The notes: generated by a model from the letters alone, not told the origin. A stretch of 64,000 bases of DNA from Fuscovulum ytuae (GCF_029953595.1 NZ_CP124535.1:2773001-2837000); one strand, 5' to 3'. Positions 25,823-34,950 are shown, counted from the first letter of the stretch. Numbers and translations: made by a program.

Positions 25823-27015
25823 GGTGGGCCGTGCCAATCGATGACGATGGCCGAGATGTCATCGGGAAAGTCAGTGGTGCCAGCATGGGTGGCAAGGGCC
25901 GCGATGACGCCATCGGCCAAGGCCCGGCCACGATTGGGGGCCTGATCTGATAGAAGACGGGCAAGCCCGTCATCCCCCAGATCGGACTGCGCCCGATCGG
26001 GGCATTCGATCAGCCCATCCGACCCGATGAACAGCCGATCACCGGGGGAAAGGCGCAAGGTCAGGGCGGTATGGCCGGGGTCGGGCACAAGGCCAACGGG
26101 GAGGCCACCCTCACCCAGTGGCAGGACGCTGCCATCGGTTCTGAGGAGCAAAGGGTGTGGATGACCCGCCTGAACGAAACGCAATTGCCCAGTGGCAAGG
26201 TCAAGTTCTGCGCAAAGAAGGGTCAGGTAGAGGTCCCCCGTCTGATCCGACAGCAGGATACGGTTCAGCCGGGCAACCATGGTTTCCACCGGCAGGGGGT
26301 GACCATTCTGGAAGGCAATGTTCTGGTCGCGCGATCTTGTGGCCAAAAGGGCGGATAGGCGCGCGATCATCAGGGCGGCAGCCACGCCATGGCCCGACAC
26401 ATCTATCGCATAAAGCAGGATGCGCCCTTCGGCGATTGGGAACCAGCCGACGAGATCGCCGCCAAGAAGGCCAGAGGGGCGCAGAAGGAACACCAGATCG
26501 GCGGGGCCAAGCGCGACAACCGGTTCCGGGGCGAGAGAGAGTTGCAAACGACGCGCCTCGGCCAGATCGCGGTGAAGGGCAGCATGGATGCGTTCCAGAT
26601 CGGCATTGCGGCGGCGCAATTCGGCCTGCATGGCAAGGATGCGTTCCCCGGCATGGAGACGTGACAAGAGTTCGGTGGAATCCACCGGTTTTGTCAGGAA
26701 ATCGTCCGCGCCGCTGTCCAGACCGATGGCGATGTCGTCCTTTGCCGACTTCGCGCTGAGCAGGACGAAATAACTATAGGCCCTGTCTGGCAGGGCGCGA
26801 AAGGCGCGGCAGAAATCGGGGCCCGACATGCCGGGCATGACCCAATCGGACAGGACGATGTCGAAATCGGTGCGCCGCGCTATGGCAAGCGCCTCGGCCC
26901 CCGAGGCGGCCTGCGTCACGGCATAGCCCCAGCGGGTGAGTTGCCGCATCAGCATCTGGCGTTGGGCGGCGCTGTCGTCGACGACAAGCACCTGTTGCGG
27001 CGCATCTTGTGACAT
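25819..27015 (-). CDS. Response regulator with PP2C/SpoIIE-type phosphatase output (RbaY-like architecture)
   Basis: The 398-residue protein joins an N-terminal receiver domain to a C-terminal PPM/SpoIIE Ser/Thr phosphatase, via a coiled-coil linker (LRRRNADLERIHAALHRDLA). The receiver has QVLVVDDSAAQRQML, phospho-acceptor Asp in IVLSDWVMPGMSG and Lys in FLTKPVD. The phosphatase contains the metal-binding stretches DLVGWFPIAEGRILLYAIDV, SGHGVAAALMIA and IGSDGLIE. Such proteins dephosphorylate anti-anti-sigma factors in partner-switch pathways; RbaY of Rhodobacter capsulatus has this layout and influences gene-transfer-agent production. No RbaV/RbaW pair is in the window. A single-domain HPt gene is divergent, 149 bp away, and may feed phosphoryl groups to the receiver (inference). 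Confidence 0.88.
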   Translation of the reverse strand: MSQDAPQQVLVVDDSAAQRQMLMRQLTRWGYAVTQAASGAEALAIARRTDFDIVLSDWVMPGMSGPDFCRAFRALPDRAYSYFVLLSAKSAKDDIAIGLDSGADDFLTKPVDSTELLSRLHAGERILAMQAELRRRNADLERIHAALHRDLAEARRLQLSLAPEPVVALGPADLVFLLRPSGLLGGDLVGWFPIAEGRILLYAIDVSGHGVAAALMIARLSALLATRSRDQNIAFQNGHPLPVETMVARLNRILLSDQTGDLYLTLLCAELDLATGQLRFVQAGHPHPLLLRTDGSVLPLGEGGLPVGLVPDPGHTALTLRLSPGDRLFIGSDGLIECPDRAQSDLGDDGLARLLSDQAPNRGRALADGVIAALATHAGTTDFPDDISAIVIDWHGPP

Positions 27016-27164
27016 TCCCGGTGATCCTTTCCCGCATCACTATGAAGCCTTGCCCTTAAACCCCCGTGAATCGCGAAAATTGCATGTTTTTCTGGGGGTT
27101 TGGCTTCACCAGCCATGAAGGATTCGCCGCCAGTCTTTGCCCTGCATGGGAAATGGAGGGTGCG

Positions 27165-27467
27165 ATGCTGGTGAATCCCGCGCGGGTTGAGGCGCTGCGT
27201 CAAGAGATTGGGGAGGACGGTTTCCCCGAAGTGTTGGAGATGTTTCTAAGCGAAAGCGCACAGGTCGTGGCGCGGCTGCAAGAGGCGGATGATCCTGCCG
27301 CTATTTCGGCGGATATGCATTTCCTGAAAGGATCGGCGCTGACCATGGGGCTGGATGATCTGGCCACCTTCTGCCTGACGGCGGAACAGGGGGCGGCGCT
27401 GGATCCGGTGGCCTTGGCCGATCTGTTTGAACGGTCGCGTGCGTCGTTGTTGGCGTTGCGATTCTAG
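27165..27467 (+). CDS. Histidine phosphotransfer (HPt) domain protein
   Basis: This 100-residue protein consists of one HPt domain. The phospho-acceptor motif DMHFLKGSALTMGLDDLATF contains the conserved His-x-x-Lys-Gly arrangement; helices before and after are typical. The ATG is preceded by GGAGGG with 4-nt spacing, which decides against an in-frame start 33 codons upstream. It is divergent from the REC-PP2C gene and converges on ilvA with a 4-bp overlap. The likely role is passing phosphoryl groups to the adjacent receiver or acting as its sink; no histidine kinase is encoded nearby. Confidence 0.85.
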   Translation: MLVNPARVEALRQEIGEDGFPEVLEMFLSESAQVVARLQEADDPAAISADMHFLKGSALTMGLDDLATFCLTAEQGAALDPVALADLFERSRASLLALRF

Positions 27468-28711
27468 ATCAGGAATTCGGCCAGAATCTCGTCATTCGTG
27501 ATGTCGCGATAGGTGAAGGCGGCAGCGTCCAGCTTGGCGAACAGCTCGCGGAAATTTTCGGGTCGCCGGGTTTCGATGCCGATCAGGACAGAGCCGAAGT
27601 TGCGTGCCGATTTCTTGAGGTATTCAAAGCGCGCGATGTCGTCATCCGGGCCAAGCATGCCAAGAAATTCGCGCAGCGCGCCGGGGCGTTGGGGCATGCG
27701 CAGGATGAAATACTTCTTCACGCCCGAATAGCGCTGAGCGCGTTCCTTCACCTCGGGCAGGCGCTCGAAGTCGAAATTCCCGCCGGAGGTTACACAAACC
27801 ACCGTCTTGCCCCGGATTTCATCGGCCAGTTCGGGCAGCACATCGACCGAAAGCGCCCCTGCGGGTTCCAGCACGATGCCTTCGACGTTCAGCATTTCCA
27901 GCATGGTGACGCAGATGCGGTCTTCGGGGGCGAGGAGGACGTTGGTCGCGTCGATCCAATTCAGGTGGCGGAAGGTGATATCGCCCAGCCGAGCCACGGC
28001 GGCACCGTCGACGAAACTGTTGACGCGGGGGAGTTTCGCAGGCTCTCCCGCGCGCAGGGCGGCCATCAGGCTGGCGCCCCCCAGGGGTTCGACAAAGCGG
28101 TAAGCGGTCGTGGGCGCAGCCTGCCGCAAATAGGCGGTGACACCGGATGACAGGCCGCCGCCGCCCACGGGCAGGATCACGAGGTCGGGCGCCTGACCCA
28201 GTTGGTCGAGGATTTCGACGCCGACAGAGGATTGGCCCAAGATCACATCGGGATCATCGAAGGGCGACAGGAAATGTGCCTGCCGTTCGGCGCAGAAGTC
28301 CTGCGCGGCGGCAAGCGTTTGGTCGAAATAGTCGCCCGTCAGAACGATGCGGACATTGTCGCCGCCAAAGGCGCGGGTCTTGTCGATCTTTTGCTGTGGG
28401 GTGGTGACGGGCATGAAGATCGTGCCGTCGACGCCGAAATGGCGGCAAGCGAAGGCAAGGCCTTGCGCGTGGTTCCCAGCGCTGGCGCAGACGAAATGGC
28501 GGCGATCGGGGGTTTCGTCCAGCACGTGGCGCATGGCGGTGAAGGCCCCGCGCAGCTTGTAGCTGCGGACCGGGGTCAGGTCTTCGCGTTTCAGCCAGAT
28601 GTCGGCGTCATAGCGCTGTGACAGGTGTTCGTTGCGTTGCAGGGGCGTCTCGGGAAAGAGCTCCCGAAGAGCGGCGGTGGCGGCGCGGGCCTTTGCAACG
28701 AAATCGGTCAT
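27464..28711 (-). CDS. ilvA: Threonine ammonia-lyase
   Basis: This PLP enzyme converts L-threonine to 2-oxobutanoate, the first committed step of isoleucine synthesis. The 415-residue protein has the PLP-lysine motif DLTPVRSYKLRGAF, substrate loop SAGNHAQG, and the phosphate-binding glycines LVILPVGGGGLSSG. A C-terminal ACT-like regulatory domain (roughly residues 325-415, starting KKYFILRMPQRPGALREFLG) suggests feedback control. The start MTDFVAKARAATAALRELFP matches the family; the open frame upstream is not similar to anything. Length fits the IlvA/TIGR02079 branch with a single ACT-like domain. Confidence 0.93.
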   Translation of the reverse strand: MTDFVAKARAATAALRELFPETPLQRNEHLSQRYDADIWLKREDLTPVRSYKLRGAFTAMRHVLDETPDRRHFVCASAGNHAQGLAFACRHFGVDGTIFMPVTTPQQKIDKTRAFGGDNVRIVLTGDYFDQTLAAAQDFCAERQAHFLSPFDDPDVILGQSSVGVEILDQLGQAPDLVILPVGGGGLSSGVTAYLRQAAPTTAYRFVEPLGGASLMAALRAGEPAKLPRVNSFVDGAAVARLGDITFRHLNWIDATNVLLAPEDRICVTMLEMLNVEGIVLEPAGALSVDVLPELADEIRGKTVVCVTSGGNFDFERLPEVKERAQRYSGVKKYFILRMPQRPGALREFLGMLGPDDDIARFEYLKKSARNFGSVLIGIETRRPENFRELFAKLDAAAFTYRDITNDEILAEFLI

Positions 28712-28838
28712 TCGGCGGAACTCCCCCAGAAAAATATCAGTCCGATTGCGCCGCCCGCAACGTGCCGTATTCTTGCCTTGTTTCTGCCGCTGATCGGCAC
28801 ACAGGCTGTCCACTGCAGTCTTAAGCGAGGAGCGGACC

Positions 28839-29804
28839 ATGTTCCATCCCAAGAAGATCGTGACAGTTCTTGGTATCACGGCGCTTATGTTGGGCCCGGT
28901 TTCCTTGCCATCCTTCGACCTTGGGTCCGGCCCGGCCTATGCCAATAACGGCAAGGGCGGCGGGGGCGGCAATGGTGGCGGCGGTGGAAACGGCGGTGGC
29001 GGCGGCAAGGGTGGTGAGAAATCCGGCGGCAAGTCGAAAGAGCGGGCTGGCGGCAATGGCGGAGGTAACGCTGCCGAGAAATCGGTTGCGCGTGGCGCCC
29101 CTGCGAATGCCAAGCCGAAGGCCGCGACCGCGCCTGTTGAAGAGGGTGAGGTGGTCTTTGCCGCCCGCGATCTGGGCAATATGAACGGCGCGATGAATGC
29201 CAATGTGAATGCGGTTCTGGCGCATATCCGCAATGGCAATTTCAACGGTCCGGTGGGCGCTGTGGCGGGGCTGGTGGCCGCCGATGCAAGGGCTGGTGAT
29301 CTCGATAGCGCCGATGTGCTGGACCGGGCCGACATCTGGCAGGGCTATCGCACCGAGTTGGAAGCCGCGCTTGGGCCGAATTATCAGGAAGTGCTGGGCA
29401 GTTATGCGGAGGATCAGGCGGCCTATGCTGCCTATCAACAGGCATTCGCCGATTGGTCGGCGCGGGATGAGATCTATCAGGCGGCCCTTCTGAACCCTGC
29501 CTTGACCGAGGATGAGGTGGCAGCCCTGAACCCCGGCCCGGCCCCGGAGCCCGTGCTGTTCGAGCCGGACCCGGTGCTGGATGACCTGATCGCGCGGACG
29601 CCCGTGGTTGAGGAACCGTCACCTGATGAGATTGACCTTGTGAATGCGGTTAGCGATGCGGAAGAGGCGGTTCTGGCCCTGTGGAACAAAAATCCCGGGG
29701 ATGCAGATGGGCTTAGCCCTGAGGAAGAGGCTTTGCTGGAACAATTGCGGGCGCGTTTCTCGGATGCCGATCTAGAGGTGATTGCCGCGGCGTCGGGTTC
29801 CTGA
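28839..29804 (+). CDS. Secreted glycine-rich protein of unknown function
   Basis: The 321-residue product has a probable N-terminal signal or anchor (residues 5-25, IVTVLGITALMLGPVSLPSF). A low-complexity Gly/Asn/Lys stretch about residues 37-75 follows, built on GGGGGNGGGGG repeats. The remainder is a predicted helical acidic domain with no recognised fold. In it NMNGAMNANVNAVLAHIRNG resembles a helix-turn packing segment, and the C-terminal part is rich in Glu/Asp. It has a good ribosome site (GAGGAG) and a strong terminator, indicating its own transcription unit. The glycine run may be a flexible tether. A similar protein family may exist in Rhodobacterales, but I cannot name it. Confidence 0.75.
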   Translation: MFHPKKIVTVLGITALMLGPVSLPSFDLGSGPAYANNGKGGGGGNGGGGGNGGGGGKGGEKSGGKSKERAGGNGGGNAAEKSVARGAPANAKPKAATAPVEEGEVVFAARDLGNMNGAMNANVNAVLAHIRNGNFNGPVGAVAGLVAADARAGDLDSADVLDRADIWQGYRTELEAALGPNYQEVLGSYAEDQAAYAAYQQAFADWSARDEIYQAALLNPALTEDEVAALNPGPAPEPVLFEPDPVLDDLIARTPVVEEPSPDEIDLVNAVSDAEEAVLALWNKNPGDADGLSPEEEALLEQLRARFSDADLEVIAAASGS

Positions 29805-29829
29805 GGCGCAGGTGCAGGTCGATGATGGG

Positions 29830-29854
29830 GGGCGGCCGTAGCGGCCGCCCTTTT
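29830..29854 (+). terminator. Rho-independent terminator after the glycine-rich protein gene
   Basis: GGGCGGCCG pairs with CGGCCGCCC across a 3-nt loop, followed by TTTT. It lies 25 bp after the stop codon. Confidence 0.8.
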
Positions 29855-29937
29855 CGCATCCCCGCCGCCCTTGCCCGCAAGGGGATTACCCGATACACCG
29901 CGCCCCGGAAAAACCCCATGAAAAGGGCGCTGCGCCG

Positions 29938-31161
29938 ATGTTGAAGCCGAAGAAAGTCGTCCTCGCCTATTCGGGCGGGCTGGATACCTCGATCATCCTG
30001 AAATGGCTGCAGACGGAATATGGCTGTGAGGTGGTGACCTTCACCGCCGATCTGGGGCAGGGCGAAGAGCTGGAACCGGCGCGGCAGAAGGCCATTTTGC
30101 TGGGGATCAAGCCGGAGAACATCCATATCGTCGATCTGCGCGAGGAATTCGTGCGGGATTTCGTCTTCCCGATGTTCCGGGCGAATGCGCTCTATGAGGG
30201 CCTGTATCTGCTGGGCACGTCCATTGCACGGCCCTTGATTTCCAAGGAACTGGTGCGGATCGCGCAGGACACCGGGGCCGATGCTGTGGCGCATGGCGCG
30301 ACGGGCAAGGGCAATGATCAGGTGCGGTTCGAACTGGGTGTGGCGGCGCTGGACCCGGCGATCAAGGTGATTGCGCCTTGGCGGCTGTGGGATCTGACCT
30401 CGCGCACCAAGTTGCTGGAGTTTGCCGAGGCGAACCAGATCCCGATCGCCAAGGACAAGCGGGGCGAGGCGCCGTTTTCGGTGGATGCGAACCTTCTGCA
30501 TACCTCGTCCGAGGGTAAGGTTCTGGAAAACCCCGCCGAAGAGGCGCCCGAGTTTGTGTATCAGCGCGTGGTGCCTGTTGAGAAGGCGCCGGATACCCCT
30601 GAATTCGTTGAGATTTCCTTCGAACGTGGCGATGCCGTCGCGATCAATGGCGAGCGTCTGTCGCCTGCCACCATCCTGACCCGTTTGAATGAAATGGGCG
30701 GGCGGCATGGCGTGGGGCTGCTGGATCTGGTGGAAAACCGCTTTGTGGGGATGAAGTCGCGGGGGCTTTATGAAACCCCCGGCGGGACGATCCTGCTTGA
30801 GGCGCATCGGGGGATCGAGCAGATCACGCTGGATTCGGGTGCGGGCCACCTGAAGGATTCGATCATGCCGCGCTATGCGGAACTGATCTATAACGGCTTC
30901 TGGTTCAGCCCTGAGCGGGAGGCGTTGCAGGCCCTGATCGACAAGACGCAGGAACATGTGACGGGGACCGTGCGGGTGAAGCTGTATAAGGGTTCTGCGC
31001 GGACGGTGGCGCGGTGGTCGGACCATTCGCTCTATTCCGAAAAGCACGTGACCTTTGAAGAGGATGCCGGGGCCTATGATCAGAAGGATGCCGAAGGGTT
31101 CATCCGGCTGAATGCGCTGCGGTTGAAACTGATTGCCACGCGGAATGCGCGGGTGAAGTGA
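29938..31161 (+). CDS. argG: Argininosuccinate synthase
   Basis: ArgG condenses citrulline and aspartate with ATP to form argininosuccinate in arginine biosynthesis. The 407-residue protein shows the N-type ATP pyrophosphatase P-loop [18 protein letters not shown] near the N-terminus. It also has the family segments [18 protein letters not shown] and [16 protein letters not shown], then [14 protein letters not shown], all very well conserved. The length is normal and the ATG is the only reasonable start. It is flanked by terminators on both sides, so it is a single-gene unit. Confidence 0.98.
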   Translation: MLKPKKVVLAYSGGLDTSIILKWLQTEYGCEVVTFTADLGQGEELEPARQKAILLGIKPENIHIVDLREEFVRDFVFPMFRANALYEGLYLLGTSIARPLISKELVRIAQDTGADAVAHGATGKGNDQVRFELGVAALDPAIKVIAPWRLWDLTSRTKLLEFAEANQIPIAKDKRGEAPFSVDANLLHTSSEGKVLENPAEEAPEFVYQRVVPVEKAPDTPEFVEISFERGDAVAINGERLSPATILTRLNEMGGRHGVGLLDLVENRFVGMKSRGLYETPGGTILLEAHRGIEQITLDSGAGHLKDSIMPRYAELIYNGFWFSPEREALQALIDKTQEHVTGTVRVKLYKGSARTVARWSDHSLYSEKHVTFEEDAGAYDQKDAEGFIRLNALRLKLIATRNARVK

Positions 31162-31185
31162 TCCTTTGCCTAAGGCATTGAAATC

Positions 31186-31209
31186 GGGCGGGCTTTGGCC
31201 CGCCCTTTT
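31186..31209 (+). terminator. Rho-independent terminator after argG
   Basis: An 8-bp stem GGGCGGGC/GCCCGCCC with a 4-nt loop is followed by TTTTC, directly between argG and the converging phytanoyl-CoA dioxygenase gene. Confidence 0.85.
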
Positions 31210-31213
31210 CGTT

Positions 31214-32407
31214 TCAGGTCTGTTTCTTGGCTGCCTGTTCGTCCAGTGCGGTGCCAAGCTGGTTGGGTTCCCAATCCTGCGCCAACGCCTCGGCCACCAG
31301 TGCGGCCTGCGTCTTGGGGGCCATGCCGCCCAAGGGCGGGTCGCGGTCTAGGTTGGTGGGGAAGCTGTAGCCTTCGGCGGATGCTGCGATGGCATGGGCG
31401 ATCTGGGCAGCAGAGAGGGTGCCGTCGTTTTTCGCTTTGCGCAGAACGGGATACAGCGCCTTTGTCATCCGCGCCCGATCCACCGTTTCCATCGCCCGGC
31501 CATAGGCGGAGGAGATTTGGAAAAGATTAACCATTCGGCGCACATCGGCGCTGCGGTTGGTGCCTGCTGCATGCAGAAGGGCGGGCGAGAAGAACAGCAT
31601 GTCGCCCTTGGCAAGCGGCAATTGCACATGATTTTCAACGAAATAGGCACGAAAATCGGGGCGGTTCATCGCAAGATATCCCGCATCATAGGTTTGCGAG
31701 AAGGGGAGGAGTTGGGTGGGTCCGGTTTCCACCGTGGCATCGACATGGGCGATGGCACCCTGGAGCGTAAGGACCGGCGAGAGGAGTTGCACATGGCGGG
31801 GGTAGCGTTCGATCTGCGCCGCTGACTGGAAGCCAAGGTGGTAGTCGCGATGCGGCGACTGCGCCGCGCCGCCGGGGTTCACCACGTTGAGCTGCGCGGT
31901 GATCTGGTAATGGGGGCCAAGCCATGCCTCGGATATCGCCGCAAGGAAGGGGTTGGCGTAGTAACGGGCGAAGTTGGCAGGGTCCGCAAGGCAATGTTTT
32001 TCCAAGGAATTCCAAATACGGTCATTCGCGCCGGGCTTGGCGAAATGATCGCCGCCGCCAGTGCCTGCGCGGTTTTGTTCCGCGATCAGGTTCCAGAAAA
32101 GGGCGCTTGCCTCATCCAGCATCGCAAGGTCGGGTTCGGCCCCCTTGAGAACCACCACACCGGGACCTGTCAGCAGCGCCTCGGCCCATTCGGCCATCAG
32201 GGCGCGGCGGTCTTCTTCATTCGACAGGGTGGGAAGGAGGGTGGGGCAGTCATAGATCAGGATGTTCTTCTGCACATCCGCCGCAAAGGGGTAATCCGCG
32301 AGGGAAACAGTTTGAGAACAAAGGGTTGCAAGGTCTTCTATACGGCAATCCTCGGCCTTTAGATAGACGCGCGCCGCACGGGCGGCGATGGTGGAGTGGT
32401 TAAGCAT
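31214..32407 (-). CDS. Phytanoyl-CoA dioxygenase family protein (Fe(II)/2-oxoglutarate-dependent oxygenase)
   Basis: The 397-residue protein has the facial-triad elements of the PhyH family: SPHRDYHLGF for the His-x-Asp pair and LLHAAGTNRSADVRRMVNLF for the distal His and the 2-oxoglutarate-binding Arg. The substrate cannot be deduced; PhyH members hydroxylate fatty acyl-CoAs, amino acids, ectoine or secondary metabolites. The ATG giving MLNHSTIAARAARVYLKAED is preceded by GGGGAGGATGCC. It is followed upstream by a sulfotransferase-like gene and a class IV aminotransferase gene, all in the same direction, which suggests a shared small-molecule pathway, not proven. Confidence 0.82.
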   Translation of the reverse strand: MLNHSTIAARAARVYLKAEDCRIEDLATLCSQTVSLADYPFAADVQKNILIYDCPTLLPTLSNEEDRRALMAEWAEALLTGPGVVVLKGAEPDLAMLDEASALFWNLIAEQNRAGTGGGDHFAKPGANDRIWNSLEKHCLADPANFARYYANPFLAAISEAWLGPHYQITAQLNVVNPGGAAQSPHRDYHLGFQSAAQIERYPRHVQLLSPVLTLQGAIAHVDATVETGPTQLLPFSQTYDAGYLAMNRPDFRAYFVENHVQLPLAKGDMLFFSPALLHAAGTNRSADVRRMVNLFQISSAYGRAMETVDRARMTKALYPVLRKAKNDGTLSAAQIAHAIAASAEGYSFPTNLDRDPPLGGMAPKTQAALVAEALAQDWEPNQLGTALDEQAAKKQT

Positions 32408-32486
32408 GGCATCCTCCCCGATGCTGGTTAAGAGGAGTTTGCGACGGCGTGCGGCCTTGGGCAAGCGGGGCGATGATGGAAGATCG

Positions 32487-33203
32487 TCAAAGCTTGAACC
32501 GTGCAAGCCTTTGATAATGCGGGAGGGCCTGTTCCACGAGGGGGGCATAATCGGCGGGAAGGGTGGGAAGGGGGCCCTCCGCCTCGCCGAAACCGGTGGA
32601 GGCGTGGACGGCGTTATACCAATGCGGCGCCCAGACCCCGTCATAGGATTTAGGTCCGGCGGGCCAGTGCAGCATGTTTTCGGTGAAAGGGATGTCCAGG
32701 GCCATGCAGAGTTTTGCCAGCGATTCCCGTGGGTTGGCGCGGATATCTGCGCTGTCGATCACAAGGGGAGCGCGACCCATCCATTGCGCCACCTCGTCAA
32801 AGAGTTCGGCCTGTTGAACGAATCCAATATCGGCGAGGGTTGGGGCTTCGCGTTTCTGGCTATAGCTGGCGACGACGCGGGCGGGGTGGCGGATGAGGAA
32901 GACATTGGTGAGGGCGCGCATGAAGCCGCGGTCGAATTGCGGGATCATGTGGAGGGTCATGTGTTTTTGGTAGTGGATTGATTTTCCATCAGGAATTGGG
33001 CCGAGAATGTCCGCCGCGACATCCATCGGATCTGAGGGTTGCGAACCGATAACCTCCCACCGCATCGGATGGTCGATGCCTGTCGCGGCCAGATAGGCCC
33101 CGTAGAAGGGTTCATCCTCGACCGCGCAATCACCCCGTGCGGCGAAGGAATACATCATTGCCGTCGACAGGTTCCGGGGGCCGGACCACATCGCAATCTT
33201 CAT
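32487..33203 (-). CDS. Sulfotransferase-like protein
   Basis: The 238-residue protein begins with a phosphosulfate-binding-like loop, MKIAMWSGPRNLSTAMMYSF, where the 5'-phosphate of PAPS binds in sulfotransferases. It then has the second half-site region NVFLIRHPARVVASYSQKRE with the 3'-phosphate-contacting Arg/Ser. No kinase or HAD motif is seen. Such short sulfotransferase-like proteins are common beside class IV aminotransferases in Rhodobacterales in my recollection, but a biochemical role is not established. It is separated from the aminotransferase by a 55-bp spacer that contains the dispersed repeat. Confidence 0.75.
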   Translation of the reverse strand: MKIAMWSGPRNLSTAMMYSFAARGDCAVEDEPFYGAYLAATGIDHPMRWEVIGSQPSDPMDVAADILGPIPDGKSIHYQKHMTLHMIPQFDRGFMRALTNVFLIRHPARVVASYSQKREAPTLADIGFVQQAELFDEVAQWMGRAPLVIDSADIRANPRESLAKLCMALDIPFTENMLHWPAGPKSYDGVWAPHWYNAVHASTGFGEAEGPLPTLPADYAPLVEQALPHYQRLARFKL

Positions 33204-33224
33204 CGGTTTTCCCCGTCCGCTTCC

Positions 33225-33261
33225 TGTGCCGTATTTTGTACCGCAAACTGTGCATACGCTA
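33225..33261 (+). repeat. Dispersed 37-bp intergenic repeat, copy 2 (degenerate)
   Basis: It starts TGTGCCGTATTTTGTACCGC and continues AAACTGTGCATACGC. About eight positions differ from copy 1. It fills the gap between the sulfotransferase-like gene and the aminotransferase gene, and its end reaches the aminotransferase stop codon. Confidence 0.55.
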
Positions 33262-34161
33262 CGAACGCGCGATCAACGCCTTGTAAAGCCCGCGCAGCCG
33301 TTCTGTCATGGGGCCCATCTGACCCGTCCCGATCTGACGACCGTCGATCATGCAGACAGGCGTCTGCGCGCCGAAGGTGCCTGTCAGGAAGGCCTCATCC
33401 GCGCCGTAGGTATCGACGAGGCTGAAGTTGCGTTCAAAGACCGGAATGCCATTGTCGCGGCAGAGGTCGATGACCTTTTGCCGCGTGATGCCGTTCATGC
33501 AGTAGTCGCCCGTGCTGGTCCAGACCTGCCCCTTGCGGACGATGAAGAAATTGCAGGCGTTGGTGGTGTTCACGAAGCCATGGACATCGAGCATCAGCGC
33601 CTCATCCGCGCCGGCCTTTTGGGCGGCGATGCAGGCGAGGATGCAGTTCAGTTTGGAATGGCTGTTCAGCTTGGGGTCCTGCGTCATGGGCAGGCCGCGC
33701 AGATGCGGGACGGTGGCAAGCGTGATGGGGCGCGGGATCTTGGGGCGCGAGTGTTCCATGATGATGGCGACGGTCGGCCCCTGTTGCGACAGGCGCGGGT
33801 TCTGGAAGGGGCGGGTCTTTATCCCGCGCGTGACCATCAGGCGGCAATGGGCGTCGGTGACCATTCCATTGGCCTTTTGCGTCTCTAACACGGCGGAAAT
33901 CATCTGATCCGGGGTCATACCGATGTCGAGGTCGATGGCCTTTGCCGCCTCATAAAGCCGATCCATATGTTCGTGGATGAAGGCCCATTTGCCGTCGTAA
34001 AGGCGGATGCCTTCCCAGACGCCATCGCCCAGCATGAAGCCCGAGTCGTAAACCGAGACGAGGGCATCCTTTTTCGGAAGAATGCGGCCATTCACGTAGA
34101 TGAGGATGCTTTCGTTACGGATATCTTCTTCTGCGGCGTGGGTGGAGACGTGGTCGGTCAT
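33259..34161 (-). CDS. Class IV aminotransferase (branched-chain amino acid aminotransferase-like)
   Basis: The 300-residue PLP enzyme contains the family segments SVYDSGFMLGDGVWEGIRLY, LNSHSKLNCILA (with the PLP-lysine) and DEALMLDVHGFVNTTNACNF, then TGTFGAQTPV. D-amino acid transaminase, BCAT and aminodeoxychorismate lyase share this fold, so substrate is uncertain. The in-frame Met at MTDHVSTHAAEEDIRNESI is used as start because GGTCGG-like sequence and protein similarity favour it over a longer proline-rich extension. It heads a likely operon with the sulfotransferase-like and dioxygenase genes. Confidence 0.85.
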   Translation of the reverse strand: MTDHVSTHAAEEDIRNESILIYVNGRILPKKDALVSVYDSGFMLGDGVWEGIRLYDGKWAFIHEHMDRLYEAAKAIDLDIGMTPDQMISAVLETQKANGMVTDAHCRLMVTRGIKTRPFQNPRLSQQGPTVAIIMEHSRPKIPRPITLATVPHLRGLPMTQDPKLNSHSKLNCILACIAAQKAGADEALMLDVHGFVNTTNACNFFIVRKGQVWTSTGDYCMNGITRQKVIDLCRDNGIPVFERNFSLVDTYGADEAFLTGTFGAQTPVCMIDGRQIGTGQMGPMTERLRGLYKALIARS

Positions 34162-34302
34162 GGGGCCCTCTTGTGTTGGCGCGAGGGTAGTGGGGGGGCG
34201 TGGCAAGGGGAAGGGGGGCCGTCACCTATGCGTGAGGTCACGGCAGGGTGAGTTGCGGGATTTGGGCGGTCGGGTGAGGGTTGGGACAAAGGAGTATCGC
34301 CC

Positions 34303-34950
34303 ATGCATCGCCTGTTCACCGTGGCTGCCGTTGTCGTCACCGTCTTTCTTTCCGCCGTGCTGGGGGCGGCGAGCCATGCTGCGACGGGGAAGGCCGTTGT
34401 GGCAGGGGGCTGTTTCTGGTGCGTGGAGGCGGATTTCGAGAAGGTGCCGGGGGTGGTGTCGGTCGTGTCGGGCTATACCGGCGGGACTGTGAAAGACCCA
34501 ACCTATAAGCAGGTGAGTGCAGGCGCGAGCGGGCATTACGAGGCGGTGGAGATCACCTTTGATACCGACCGGATCAGCTATGATCAGGTGTTGCGCCTGT
34601 TCCTGCGATCTGTCGATCCGCTGGATGCGGGCGGGCAGTTTTGCGACCGGGGCGAGAGTTATCGGACGGCCATTTTCGTCTCTAATCCTGCTGAAAAAGC
34701 TGCTGCCGAGGCGGCGGTGGCTGAGGCGTCGCAAGCATTGGGCGCGGCGGTGGTGACGCCTGTTCTGGCGGCGGGGCCGTTTTATGAGGCCGAGGACTAT
34801 CATCAGGATTACTACAAGAGCCGCGACATCGTGCTGACGCGCGCAGGACCGAAGCAGAAGCGGAACGCTTATGCGTTTTACCGCGAGGCCTGTGGGCGGG
34901 ATGCGCGGGTGCGGGCGATTTGGGGCGATCAGGCGGCATTCGCGAAATAG
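34303..34950 (+). CDS. msrA: Peptide-methionine (S)-S-oxide reductase, exported
   Basis: MsrA repairs oxidised methionine (S-form) in proteins. The 215-residue protein has an N-terminal signal peptide (residues 1-26, [20 protein letters not shown]), so it is predicted to work in the periplasm. The catalytic motif [16 protein letters not shown] contains the nucleophilic Cys. Further family segments are [20 protein letters not shown] and [11 protein letters not shown]. The later Cys residue in [14 protein letters not shown] or in FYREACG may serve as recycling Cys. GGAG is 9 nt before the ATG. It precedes mutS. Confidence 0.93.
   Translation: MHRLFTVAAVVVTVFLSAVLGAASHAATGKAVVAGGCFWCVEADFEKVPGVVSVVSGYTGGTVKDPTYKQVSAGASGHYEAVEITFDTDRISYDQVLRLFLRSVDPLDAGGQFCDRGESYRTAIFVSNPAEKAAAEAAVAEASQALGAAVVTPVLAAGPFYEAEDYHQDYYKSRDIVLTRAGPKQKRNAYAFYREACGRDARVRAIWGDQAAFAK

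Noticed and set aside
25307-25837. Upstream extension of the hslO frame
   Set aside because: It overlaps the divergent Nudix gene on the opposite strand and lacks Hsp33 similarity; the ATG at 25306 gives the normal N-terminus.
28759-28785. GTGCCGTATTCTTGCC in the ilvA-glycine-rich gap as a fourth copy of the dispersed repeat
   Set aside because: Only the first 10-12 bases match and the GCAAACTGTG half is absent.
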